DNA of 15,243 nt from DAISJM01 sp036821485 (GTDB taxonomy: Bacteria > Verrucomicrobiota > Kiritimatiellia > CAIQIC01 > JAGNIJ01). The DNA lies in contig DAISJM010000063.1 of NCBI GenBank assembly GCA_036821485.1, positions 1 through 15,243 on the forward strand, read 5' to 3'. The notes under the pieces are model-generated. The model was not told the DNA's origin. It did no database searches and was given only the letters and a program-made list of their open reading frames with translations. The translations under genes were made by a program, and so were the position numbers. How positions within the stretch are numbered: position 1 is the first letter of the stretch; each line of letters begins with the position of its first letter. This document shows positions 1 to 7,020 of the stretch, one piece after another.

Positions 1-91
1 CGTGGAGGCCGGCGAAGAAGTCATCGTCGAAGGCAACAGGGCCCTGGCAGACGGAATGACCGTCAATGCCGTGCGGCAACAGAAGCCCTGA
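1..91 (+). CDS. C-terminus of RND periplasmic adaptor (membrane fusion protein), partial
   Basis: Reading from base 2 to the TGA at 89-91 gives 29 residues that contain EGNRALADGMTV. This matches the usual C-terminal stretch of HlyD/AcrA-type adaptor proteins, in which a 'G(D/E)xVVVEGxxxLxDGxxV' beta-hairpin of the membrane-proximal domain precedes a short tail. Such adaptors link an inner-membrane RND pump to an outer-membrane channel. The next gene is an RND pump subunit starting 25 bases downstream, which supports the call, and the two are probably cotranscribed. The 5' part lies outside the window, so the family assignment rests on this short tail and on the neighbour. Confidence 0.72.
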   Translation, partial: VEAGEEVIVEGNRALADGMTVNAVRQQKP

Positions 92-116
92 GAGCGACCT
101 TTTTTGAGGTGCGTCC

Positions 117-3100
117 ATGATTGTCACCAACTATGCCATCAAATTCAGGGTAGCGGTGTTTGTGTTTGTGATCGCTTTGGCGATCATGGGTATCATCAGC
201 TACGTCCAAGTGCCGCGCGAGGGCGCTCCCGATATCACTATCCCCTACGTGTTTGTTACCGCCCCCTACGAAGGCGTGGCCCCGTCGGAAATCGAGAATC
301 TCGTCACCATTCCTCTGGAGAAGCAGTTCAACGATTTGGAGAACGTGAAGGATATCACGTCCACCTCGTCAGAAGGTCTCTCGCTCACGGTGATCGAATT
401 CACTCCCAAGGAAGATCTCAACAACGCTCTCCAGCGTGTGAAGGACAAGATCGATCTCGCAGCCCCAGACCTTCCCCGGGACTTGGACGAACCCATGGTG
501 GAGGTGATCAATTTCAGCACCGATGTGCCCATCCTGACCATCGCGCTGTCCGGCAACACCAGCATCGAGCGCCTCAAGATGCTTGCGGAGGACATGCAGG
601 ATGACATCGAGAACATCACGGGTGTCAAGCAAGCTACCATCTACGGAACGCGCGAACGCGAGATTCGGGCTGAAATAGATCCGGATCGCCTGGCCACCTA
701 CCACCTCAGTCTCGGCGCGGTCATGCAGGCCATAGCCCGGGAAAACCGCACCGTGTCCGCTGGAAATATCGAGATGACCGGCGGCAAGTTTCAGGTCCGC
801 GTCCCCGGCGAGTTCAAATTGGTTTCAGATATGCGCAAAGTGGTCATTGCCGTCCGCGATGGCCAACCCATCTACCTGACCGATGTCGCCAGGCTGACCG
901 ATACGTTCAAGGACATGACCTCCATCTCGCGCATCAACGGCAAGCCCTGCGTGACGCTCCAGATCAAGAAACGCTCGGGCGAAAACACCGTGCGCCTGGT
1001 CAAGCAAATCAAGCAGCTCCTCGTTGGCTTTCTGCTCCCGCCGGGCGTGGACATGACCATAACCAACGACCAGTCCACGTGGATCGCCGCCATGCTCGAG
1101 GAACTCGAGAACAACGTGGTCTCCGGCTTCGTGCTGGTTGTCGTCGTGCTCTTCATCTTCATGGGCCGCACGAACAGCGTATTTGTGGGACTCGCCATTC
1201 CCCTCTCCATGCTCATCTCCTTCATCGTGCTGTACGCCTCGGGCCAGACGATGAACTTCATCGTGTTGTTCAGCCTTGTCATGGCCACGGGCATGTTGGT
1301 CGACAACGGCATCGTCATCGTGGAGAACATCTATCGACTCCGCTGTTCCGGCCTGTCCCGCATGGAGGCGGCCAGACAAGGCGCCGCCGAAGTGGCGTGG
1401 CCCGTCACCACTTCGACCCTGACCACGGTCGCAGCTTTCTGGCCCCTGCTCTACTGGCCCAACATCATGGGCCAGTTCATGAGCTATCTCCCGAAGACGC
1501 TGATCATCACGCTCTTCTCGTCACTCTTTGTTGCCTTGGTCGTGAACCCGGCCATCTGTTCCTTCTATATCAGCGAGAAGAAGAAGATCGACGACGGTAC
1601 GGAACGGCATCCATTTCTCGATGCCTACGAACGACTGCTCCGGGCCGCCCTGATGCATCGCGGATTGATCCTTTTGTTTGGGTTTGCCCTGTTGATCCTT
1701 ACCATGCAGGTATACGGACGCCTCGGTCGCGGCATCGAATTGTTCCCCAACGTGGAACCTCGCAGCGCCAATATCAACGTGGCCTTCCCGCAGGGCACCA
1801 ACATCGAGAAGACAGACGAGACCCTCAAGGGCTTTGAACAGAAACTGGTGAAGTACGAGGACATCAAGTTCTATGTAACCACCGTCGGCGCCACCGGTGG
1901 CCAAGGATTCTCCTCGGGTAGTGGCGGCACACATGTGGGCAATATTTACGTGGAGTTCAAGGACAAGGAAGACCGCAAGGAAAACTCCTTGGCCCTTGTG
2001 GAGAAGATACGTGATGACATCGGCCTTGTCGCTGGCGCTGACGTCACGGTGGATCGGGAGAAGGAGGGGCCGCCCACGGGCGCGCCGGTGAGTATCGAAG
2101 TGGCCGGCGAAGACTTCGATGTTCTTTCCGATCTGGCCTCCGAAATCACCCGGGCTGTCCGCGACATACCCGGCGTGGTGGACCTCAGAGACAATCTTGA
2201 AGAAGCACGGCCGGAATTTCAGTTCCGCGTGGATCGGGAACGCGCAGCTCTTCTTGGACTGGATACAGACTCCATTGCGGGTTTCCTTCGCTCCGCCATC
2301 TACGGCAGCGAGAGCAGCAAGTTCAGGGCCGGAGAGGACGAATACGACATCACGGTCAGACTTCCCGCCGGAGCGCGAAGCACCGCCAACCTGCTTAACC
2401 AGGTCTTCATTCCACTCGACGGCGAACGCAGTGTGCCGCTGTCCTCGCTCGGCGAAGTGGTATACACCGGTGGCCGCGGCGACATCACCCGCAAGAATCG
2501 CAAGCGCACGGTAACCATTTCGGGCGACATCGAAGAGCGCAGCGTCGACGCCATTCTCGCGGACATCGCGACGGCCGTGGGCAAGATTCAACTGCCGCCC
2601 GGATACACCGTCAATTACGCCGGCGAGAACGAGGATATCAAAGAGAACATGGCGTTCCTCAGCAAAGCCTTTGGCGTGGCTATTGCCCTGATCGCCGTGA
2701 TCCTTGTCATCCAATTCAACTCCGCCACCCTGCCCATCATCATCATGGTGTCCGTCGTGCTGTCCATGATCGGCGTCATGTGGGGACTGCTGATCTGCCG
2801 CATGCGGTTTGGTGTGATCATGACGGGCCTCGGTGTCATCAGTCTGGCCGGCGTGGTCGTCAACAACTCCATCGTGTTGATCGACTGCATCCTGCTGAAA
2901 CGTGCCGAAGGACTTGATGCGGTGGAGGCTGCCATTGCCGCAGGACGCCAGCGCCTGCGCCCGGTGCTGCTGACGGCAGGTACGACCATCCTTGGGCTCA
3001 TCCCCATGGCCATCGGATGGAGTGTGGACATCCACAAATGGCCGCTTCATTTCGTCGCTGGCGCCGAGTCCAGCCAGTGGTGGGCTCCCATGGCCGTGGC

Positions 3101-3218
3101 CGTCATCTTCGGCTTGGGGCTCGCTACCGTGCTCACCCTGGTGCAGGTGCCCGTGGTCTACACCCTCGTGGACAAAATGCGATCGGCAGTTCAGGGCAAG
3201 AGCGCCAACCCCAAATAG
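117..3218 (+). CDS. RND efflux transporter permease subunit (AcrB/HAE-like)
   Basis: This inner-membrane, proton-driven efflux pump subunit has 1033 residues, the normal length for the AcrB-type family. The N-terminus (residues 1-45) has TM1 followed by VPREGAPDI, resembling the family's 'P..EfP.i.pP.v.V...YPGA' region. Porter-domain sequence follows, then the first membrane bundle (about 335-480), a second porter half, and the second bundle (about 850-1020). TM4 reads GMLVDNGIVIVENI. The family's Asp-Asp pair (AcrB D407/D408) is therefore Asp396-Asn397, and the equivalent of the AcrB TM10 lysine lies in GVVVNNSIVLID, with Asn916/Asn917 and no lysine. This Asp-Asn form occurs in other RND clades, so it does not by itself mean a dead pump. 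A GAGG at 106-109 sits 7 bases before the ATG. The substrate cannot be told from sequence. Confidence 0.93.
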   Translation: MIVTNYAIKFRVAVFVFVIALAIMGIISYVQVPREGAPDITIPYVFVTAPYEGVAPSEIENLVTIPLEKQFNDLENVKDITSTSSEGLSLTVIEFTPKEDLNNALQRVKDKIDLAAPDLPRDLDEPMVEVINFSTDVPILTIALSGNTSIERLKMLAEDMQDDIENITGVKQATIYGTREREIRAEIDPDRLATYHLSLGAVMQAIARENRTVSAGNIEMTGGKFQVRVPGEFKLVSDMRKVVIAVRDGQPIYLTDVARLTDTFKDMTSISRINGKPCVTLQIKKRSGENTVRLVKQIKQLLVGFLLPPGVDMTITNDQSTWIAAMLEELENNVVSGFVLVVVVLFIFMGRTNSVFVGLAIPLSMLISFIVLYASGQTMNFIVLFSLVMATGMLVDNGIVIVENIYRLRCSGLSRMEAARQGAAEVAWPVTTSTLTTVAAFWPLLYWPNIMGQFMSYLPKTLIITLFSSLFVALVVNPAICSFYISEKKKIDDGTERHPFLDAYERLLRAALMHRGLILLFGFALLILTMQVYGRLGRGIELFPNVEPRSANINVAFPQGTNIEKTDETLKGFEQKLVKYEDIKFYVTTVGATGGQGFSSGSGGTHVGNIYVEFKDKEDRKENSLALVEKIRDDIGLVAGADVTVDREKEGPPTGAPVSIEVAGEDFDVLSDLASEITRAVRDIPGVVDLRDNLEEARPEFQFRVDRERAALLGLDTDSIAGFLRSAIYGSESSKFRAGEDEYDITVRLPAGARSTANLLNQVFIPLDGERSVPLSSLGEVVYTGGRGDITRKNRKRTVTISGDIEERSVDAILADIATAVGKIQLPPGYTVNYAGENEDIKENMAFLSKAFGVAIALIAVILVIQFNSATLPIIIMVSVVLSMIGVMWGLLICRMRFGVIMTGLGVISLAGVVVNNSIVLIDCILLKRAEGLDAVEAAIAAGRQRLRPVLLTAGTTILGLIPMAIGWSVDIHKWPLHFVAGAESSQWWAPMAVAVIFGLGLATVLTLVQVPVVYTLVDKMRSAVQGKSANPK

Positions 3219-3231
3219 CCTCATGACACCG

Positions 3232-3259
3232 TTGACTTCGTATCGCGCACAACTAAGCT
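3232..3259 (+). promoter_or_regulatory. candidate sigma70-type promoter for tRNA-Val
   Basis: TTGACT (3232-3237) and TAAGCT (3254-3259) are separated by 16 bases. The -35 box matches the consensus at 5 of 6 positions; the -10 box keeps only the key T, A and final T. The predicted start lies near 3266, about 19 bases before the tRNA. The position in the only gap between the RND gene and the tRNA fits. Confidence 0.45.
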
Positions 3260-3284
3260 TGGACACGCGTTACCTCAGCACGCT

Positions 3285-3360
3285 GGGCGGTTAGCTCAAT
3301 TGGCAGAGCGCCAGCTTTACACGCTGGATGTTACAGGTTCAAATCCTGTACCGCCCACCA
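3285..3360 (+). tRNA. tRNA-Val (anticodon UAC)
   Basis: This is a complete 76-nt tRNA that folds by eye. The acceptor stem is GGGCGGT/ACCGCCC. The D stem is GCTC/GAGC with loop AATTGGCA. The anticodon stem is CCAGC/GCTGG with loop TTTACAC, which places TAC at positions 34-36 (valine). The variable loop is ATGTT, and the T stem ACAGG/CCTGT has loop TTCAAAT. The 3' CCA is encoded at 3358-3360. All stems pair fully. It stands alone on this side of the assembly gap, so further tRNAs inside the gap cannot be excluded. Confidence 0.97.
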
Positions 3361-3365
3361 GCCTT

Positions 3366-3540
3366 CGCTCGGAGCTCTGCGGAGANNNNNNNNNNNNNNN
3401 NNNNNNNNNNNNNNNNNNNNNNNNNNNNNNNNNNNNNNNNNNNNNNNNNNNNNNNNNNNNNNNNNNNNNNNNNNNNNNNNNNNNNGCGAAGGCTGTCACG
3501 CCGTAGCCAGTCGAGCGTCAGCGAGACAGCGAAGGCGGAC
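3366..3540. repeat. 75-bp intergenic repeat, copy A, interrupted by the N gap
   Basis: The first 20 bases of the repeat (3366-3385) and the last 55 (3486-3540) are identical to copy B, but the run of N separates them. Just upstream, CCTTCGCTC (3362-3370) is the reverse complement of the GAGCGAAGG seen across the repeat junction in copy B, so an uninterrupted copy A could form a 9-bp stem. GCCGTAGCC (3500-3508) is matched by its reverse complement GGCTACGGC at 3556-3564, another possible stem. It could be a REP-like or MITE-like element; no transposase is visible. Confidence 0.8.
3386..3485. other. assembly gap (100 N)
   Basis: Exactly 100 N, the conventional placeholder for a gap of unknown size. 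It falls inside copy A of the repeat, after its 20th base, which suggests that the repeat broke the assembly. The real sequence may be nothing at all, or further repeat units. Confidence 0.97.
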
Positions 3541-3600
3541 CCACACCCGCTCCGAGGCTACGGCTTGGCAAGCCAGCTCTAGGGTTGAATAAACTCGTGA

Positions 3601-3675
3601 CGCTCGGAGCTCTGCGGAGAGCGAAGGCTGTCACGCCGTAGCCAGTCGAGCGTCAGCGAGACAGCGAAGGCGGAC
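3601..3675. repeat. 75-bp intergenic repeat, copy B, intact
   Basis: This copy is identical over 75 bases to the two halves of copy A. The period from the right part of A (3486) to that of B (3621) is 135 bases. TGACGCTCG (3598-3606) and CGAGCGTCA (3647-3655) form a perfect 9-bp inverted repeat. The copy ends at 3675, and the GH31 stop codon (minus strand) occupies 3676-3678, so identity to copy A stops exactly at the gene boundary. It may act as a terminator or RNA-stabilising element for the convergent transcripts, but there is no T-run typical of an intrinsic terminator. Confidence 0.85.
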
Positions 3676-6600
3676 TCACTGGGTTGCCGGCAAGGATCTG
3701 GTGATCGTTCGACCCGGCGCAAACGCGGCGTAGTCCGTAAACCCATCTCTCAGCCCCGTCACGGGCAACCCGTCAGGCGCCGTTATTCGAAAATACAGCT
3801 TCCAGGGATTCTCGTCCTGCGCCACCTTCACCAGCAGCGTGTTGTTCCCCGGCCGCAACGTGGCCTTCACGATCTCCTGATCCGGAGCAGCCAAGCGATA
3901 GGCCTCCACGCTGTAGATGCGTTCGCCGTTCAACCACACTGTAAGCGTATCATCAGAACCAAAACGGAGCTCAACAGGCTTGGCGGAGTCCGAGATGATC
4001 TTCGTCATCGCATACGCCGCAGCTTGCCCGCGCTTTCCAAACAACTCGTTGAAGTCGAGCCCTGCGTATCGCTCGACATGCCCTTCGTCCACCTGGCGCC
4101 ACACAACCCTGCCATCCGCTGTGTCGAAGGCAACATCCGGCGACAGCGACCGCTCGGGCGCGAATGATGTTGAGTATGCTTTGCGATATGCCGCCGGGAA
4201 TGGACCGGCAACCACCCAGCGCGGCGATCTCACAAAAGGAACAACCTTACGATCCAGCAGCGTACCGCCCGATCCAACCGAAAACCGCACACGGCTGTCA
4301 CCGACCACATCCAGACGATCGAACCTAATGTCCCAATCCATTTCCGCACCGCCGCGCGCAGGCACAACAACAGCTCGTAACGCCCCATCCACCTGCGTAC
4401 CCGCACCTGCCTCGGCTTTCACACCAACATCCACCGCGACATCCGAGCTGTTCACGAGACACACCTTCAGACTTGTCTGTCCTCCATAGGCAACGCCAAT
4501 TGTCTCCCGATTCACCTGCAGCGTAACCGGAGACCGCCATCGCAAACTGCCTCGGAACAGTTCGCGACGAACCAGTGCTCCATCCACGATCTCAATCACA
4601 TAAGTCTGAAGCCGATCGCTGAGATTCTCTTTCAGCGGAGGGGTGATATCCACCGTTACATGCGAACCCTTACTGGAAACGACCGCTGGCGTTCTCACTC
4701 CATCATCATCGCCGAAATACCAGTAGACACTGATCCCCCCCGCTACCACACCCGGTGCCAGATCAAATTCGATTTGCATCGAGCGGGCCAGAGGATTACC
4801 CAACGGCGGAGCTTTCAGATTCAGAATGGCCGCTCGATCCGATGCAATCTTCACCTCGCGCAGCGGCGCATCGGCTGACCACGCGCCCAAGTCCGTCCCC
4901 TCTGCCAGTTGAAGTTTCGGCGTTGCGCCCTCTCTAAAGAACAGCGGGGCATCAATCAGCCCAACCGGCACATCAATACTTGCGGGCCCGACAAAGGCGA
5001 TCGGATAAAGCGCGTGATGCCATACGCCTTCGGGAAACTCTACTCGACGCCCCGTTGCCCCCTCGCGCAAGACCGGCGCGACCAGCATATCCGAGCCGAG
5101 CATGTACTGGTCATCCATGCCAGGGAAACGTGGGTCACCGGGAAACTCCATCACCATCGGGCGCATGATCGGCAGACCTGTCTTCTCCACCTCTCGGCCA
5201 AGCTCAATCAGCGCTGGTTTCAGATTCATCCGCAGGTTGACGAGAAGCCTGTATGCGGCCTCGGCCTTCGGGCCAAACTCCCAAGGTTCGCGGCGCAGCA
5301 CGCCGTGGTACTGCATCAAGGGACTCAGCGCGCCGAATTGCACCCAGCGGATGTAGAGCTCGGGCGTTGGCTGCTCCATGTAACCGCCAATGTCGTGACC
5401 CCAGAACGGCATGCCGCTCATCGACGCGGACAAACCGGCGGGCACCAGCGAAGCAAGCTGACCCCATCGCGCATACTGATCGCCGGCCCACAGCGCCGGA
5501 TATTGCTCGTTGCCAAGGCTTCCGCTCCGCGCCCAAAGCAGACCATCCACTCCCTCCTGCTTCATGAGCTCGGTCAGTGCGCGGTTGTAGAGCGTCGAAT
5601 ACTCGTTGTGCATCTCCCAACCGCGACGGCCATCGGAGAACAGGTCGTCAGGCTTGATGTCTTCACCGTCATCGGCCTTGAAACCCCAGACGCCGAGTTT
5701 CAGGGTCGGGCGAATCAGGTCCTGCCAGAACTTCACAGCGTCCGGATTCGTAAAGTCGATGTTCGCGAAATCCTTCAGCCAATTCTGGCGGAAGCTGATG
5801 GACCCGTCCTGCTTCTTGACGAAGTACCCCTTCTCTTTTCCAATCGCAAACTCGGGTGACGATGGATGAATCACGGGAACCTGCCAGAGAACGTTTTTGA
5901 TGTCGTGCCGGTTGCAGAGATCGAAAAAGCGCGAAAGATCGGGCCAGCGGCCGGGATCGAAGTTGTTGAAGTTCCCCACCTCGCTCGATCCCTTCCACGC
6001 TTCCTGCACGATCGCCGCAACCGGGAGACCCCGCTGCACCATCCCGTTGATGGCCTCCTCGGCTTCGGCCTGATTCTCGAAACTATTGCGACTGATCCAT
6101 GGCCCCCATGCCCAATCCGGGATGCTCCTATGCGGGCCCTGTACAGACTCGCGTTTGCCGACGAGTTCCTTGAGGGAATCGCCAAAGGCGACGTAGAACG
6201 TCATCACCTGACCAGCGCGTTGATAATGATGGAACCCATCACCTTTGGAATTGAGGTCGAAGCTTCCTTCCGGATTCTGTGCCGCAAAGAAAGCGTAACC
6301 GCGCGTGCTGTAAAGAACCGGCGTGACATAATAGCTTTGCAGACCAGCGTCGCCCTGCCCCGGCGCATCCTCGATCCACATGTCGACAGCCTTGCCAACC
6401 TGATCTAGACCGTCAAACCGCTCGCCCAAACCGTAGAGCGACTCGCCCTCCCGAGAACTCCACGAGACCTCCAGCCCGGGAACACCGGCTCGCCCAAACT
6501 TCTCCAACTTCGTGATCTGACAAACCCACGGATGCCCGTCCCGATCCTTGAGAGAAAATCTTCCCGATGCCGCATCCAGCGAAACCACATCCAGCGTGCG

Positions 6601-6858
6601 CTCTTCATGAATGGCCTCAGTTGCGGGACCCACATCGAAGCGGAAGACGCCTGGTCTAGCCTGAGCAACTTTCACCGCAAGCCCGCCGACAACAGCGTGC
6701 ATGGCGCATTGCACTTCCTGCACAGGGGATTCTTCTGCTGCCGTTGATGTAGGCCGCTCGGGCTGTGGATTCACGCCACACCCACCCAAGATCAGCGCCG
6801 CGGCAATTCCGATGAATCCATGAATCCTGAGGTATCGCGGCATAGGCACTTTCTGCAT
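3676..6858 (-). CDS. GH31 family glycoside hydrolase, predicted lipoprotein
   Basis: This 1060-residue secreted enzyme is predicted to act on alpha-linked glycosides (alpha-glucosidase or alpha-xylosidase type). A lipobox LGGC puts the lipid-carrying cysteine at residue 27, with no Asp after it, so outer-membrane anchoring is likely. The N-terminal beta-sandwich has YGLGERFDG and the catalytic barrel follows. KADDGED carries the likely nucleophile Asp396, WAGDQYARW the likely acid/base Asp460, and then comes PFWGHDIGGY. The usual motif is KxDFGE; here Asp replaces Phe. After the barrel comes a C-terminal part longer than usual: beta-rich segments, an Ig-like stretch (about 780-880), and a last domain opening WVVAGPF (Trp881) with VWLNGERIYS and LRPGNNTLLVKV, which resembles jelly-roll carbohydrate-binding modules. 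The exact substrate is unknown. Met6 (6843) is an alternative start, but neither start has a strong ribosome binding site. Confidence 0.92.
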   Translation of the reverse strand: MQKVPMPRYLRIHGFIGIAAALILGGCGVNPQPERPTSTAAEESPVQEVQCAMHAVVGGLAVKVAQARPGVFRFDVGPATEAIHEERTLDVVSLDAASGRFSLKDRDGHPWVCQITKLEKFGRAGVPGLEVSWSSREGESLYGLGERFDGLDQVGKAVDMWIEDAPGQGDAGLQSYYVTPVLYSTRGYAFFAAQNPEGSFDLNSKGDGFHHYQRAGQVMTFYVAFGDSLKELVGKRESVQGPHRSIPDWAWGPWISRNSFENQAEAEEAINGMVQRGLPVAAIVQEAWKGSSEVGNFNNFDPGRWPDLSRFFDLCNRHDIKNVLWQVPVIHPSSPEFAIGKEKGYFVKKQDGSISFRQNWLKDFANIDFTNPDAVKFWQDLIRPTLKLGVWGFKADDGEDIKPDDLFSDGRRGWEMHNEYSTLYNRALTELMKQEGVDGLLWARSGSLGNEQYPALWAGDQYARWGQLASLVPAGLSASMSGMPFWGHDIGGYMEQPTPELYIRWVQFGALSPLMQYHGVLRREPWEFGPKAEAAYRLLVNLRMNLKPALIELGREVEKTGLPIMRPMVMEFPGDPRFPGMDDQYMLGSDMLVAPVLREGATGRRVEFPEGVWHHALYPIAFVGPASIDVPVGLIDAPLFFREGATPKLQLAEGTDLGAWSADAPLREVKIASDRAAILNLKAPPLGNPLARSMQIEFDLAPGVVAGGISVYWYFGDDDGVRTPAVVSSKGSHVTVDITPPLKENLSDRLQTYVIEIVDGALVRRELFRGSLRWRSPVTLQVNRETIGVAYGGQTSLKVCLVNSSDVAVDVGVKAEAGAGTQVDGALRAVVVPARGGAEMDWDIRFDRLDVVGDSRVRFSVGSGGTLLDRKVVPFVRSPRWVVAGPFPAAYRKAYSTSFAPERSLSPDVAFDTADGRVVWRQVDEGHVERYAGLDFNELFGKRGQAAAYAMTKIISDSAKPVELRFGSDDTLTVWLNGERIYSVEAYRLAAPDQEIVKATLRPGNNTLLVKVAQDENPWKLYFRITAPDGLPVTGLRDGFTDYAAFAPGRTITRSLPATQ

Positions 6859-6862
6859 ACTT

Positions 6863-6880
6863 TACTAAAACCTTTTAGTA
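6863..6880. promoter_or_regulatory. palindromic operator candidate (LacI-family type)
   Basis: TACTAAAA-CC-TTTTAGTA is a perfect inverted repeat with 8-bp arms and a 2-bp centre. It starts at the last base of the GH31 -10 box and covers the expected transcription start and leader, a classic repressor position. The LacI-family regulator at 11318 is the obvious candidate ligand. Many LacI-family sites have a CG centre; this one has CC/GG, so another regulator is possible. I see no second copy in the window. Confidence 0.65.
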
Positions 6881-6907
6881 TGATATCTGCCTGCCATGAC
6901 AAGTCAA
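6880..6907 (-). promoter_or_regulatory. sigma70-type promoter of the GH31 gene
   Basis: On the minus strand, TTGACT (6902-6907) and TATCAT (6880-6885) are separated by 16 bases. Each box matches the consensus at 5 of 6 positions. The predicted start is near 6873, leaving a leader of about 15 bases before the ATG at 6858, so most of the leader lies inside the palindrome. Confidence 0.7.
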
Positions 6908-6921
6908 CCAAGACCCGGGCA

Positions 6922-6941
6922 TGATACGTCGAGAGGTATCA
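6922..6941. promoter_or_regulatory. second palindrome, possible regulator site
   Basis: TGATAC-N8-GTATCA is a perfect 6-bp inverted repeat in the divergent gap between the hydrolase and the transporter genes. Its centre lies about 58 bases upstream of the predicted GH31 start, a typical activator distance, and about 90 bases before the transporter start codon. Which protein binds it, if any, cannot be read from the sequence. A chance match is possible. Confidence 0.35.
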
Positions 6942-6980
6942 GACGCACAAGACCACCTTGCCCTTGCCCGGCAATAGAAC

Positions 6981-7008
6981 TTGGACGAGCCCGCGTTGTC
7001 GTTAATGA
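6981..7008 (+). promoter_or_regulatory. weak candidate promoter of the sugar ABC operon
   Basis: TTGGAC (6981-6986) and TAATGA (7003-7008) are 16 bases apart. The -10 match is poor and the start would fall only a few bases before the ATG at 7021. It is the best candidate I can find in the divergent gap, but it could easily be spurious. Confidence 0.22.
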
Positions 7009-7020
7009 TGTAATGGAAGC

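Larger units (their letters stand above)
3361..3675. other. gene-free intergenic region holding repeats and an assembly gap
   Basis: I see no credible coding sequence here. The stretch lies between the tRNA (+) and the convergent end of the GH31 gene (-). It contains two copies of a 75-bp repeat, a 60-bp spacer (3541-3600) with the small hairpin GGCTT-GGC-AAGCC at 3563-3575, and the run of N. Open frames that cross the N run are artefacts. Confidence 0.9.

Noticed and set aside
1521..3266. 581-codon open frame on the minus strand
   Set aside because: It lies antisense to the RND gene, is rich in His, Asp and Gly without domain logic, and is explained by the codon bias of the real gene.
3300..3582. 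Short open frames across the tRNA and the N run
   Set aside because: Their length depends on N bases and they overlap a complete tRNA.
3361..3675. CRISPR array
   Set aside because: Only two repeat copies, 75 bp long, with a single 60-bp spacer and no cas genes; the unit is too long for a CRISPR repeat.
4909..5859. 316-codon open frame on the plus strand
   Set aside because: It is antisense to the catalytic part of the GH31 gene, whose active-site motifs are intact.
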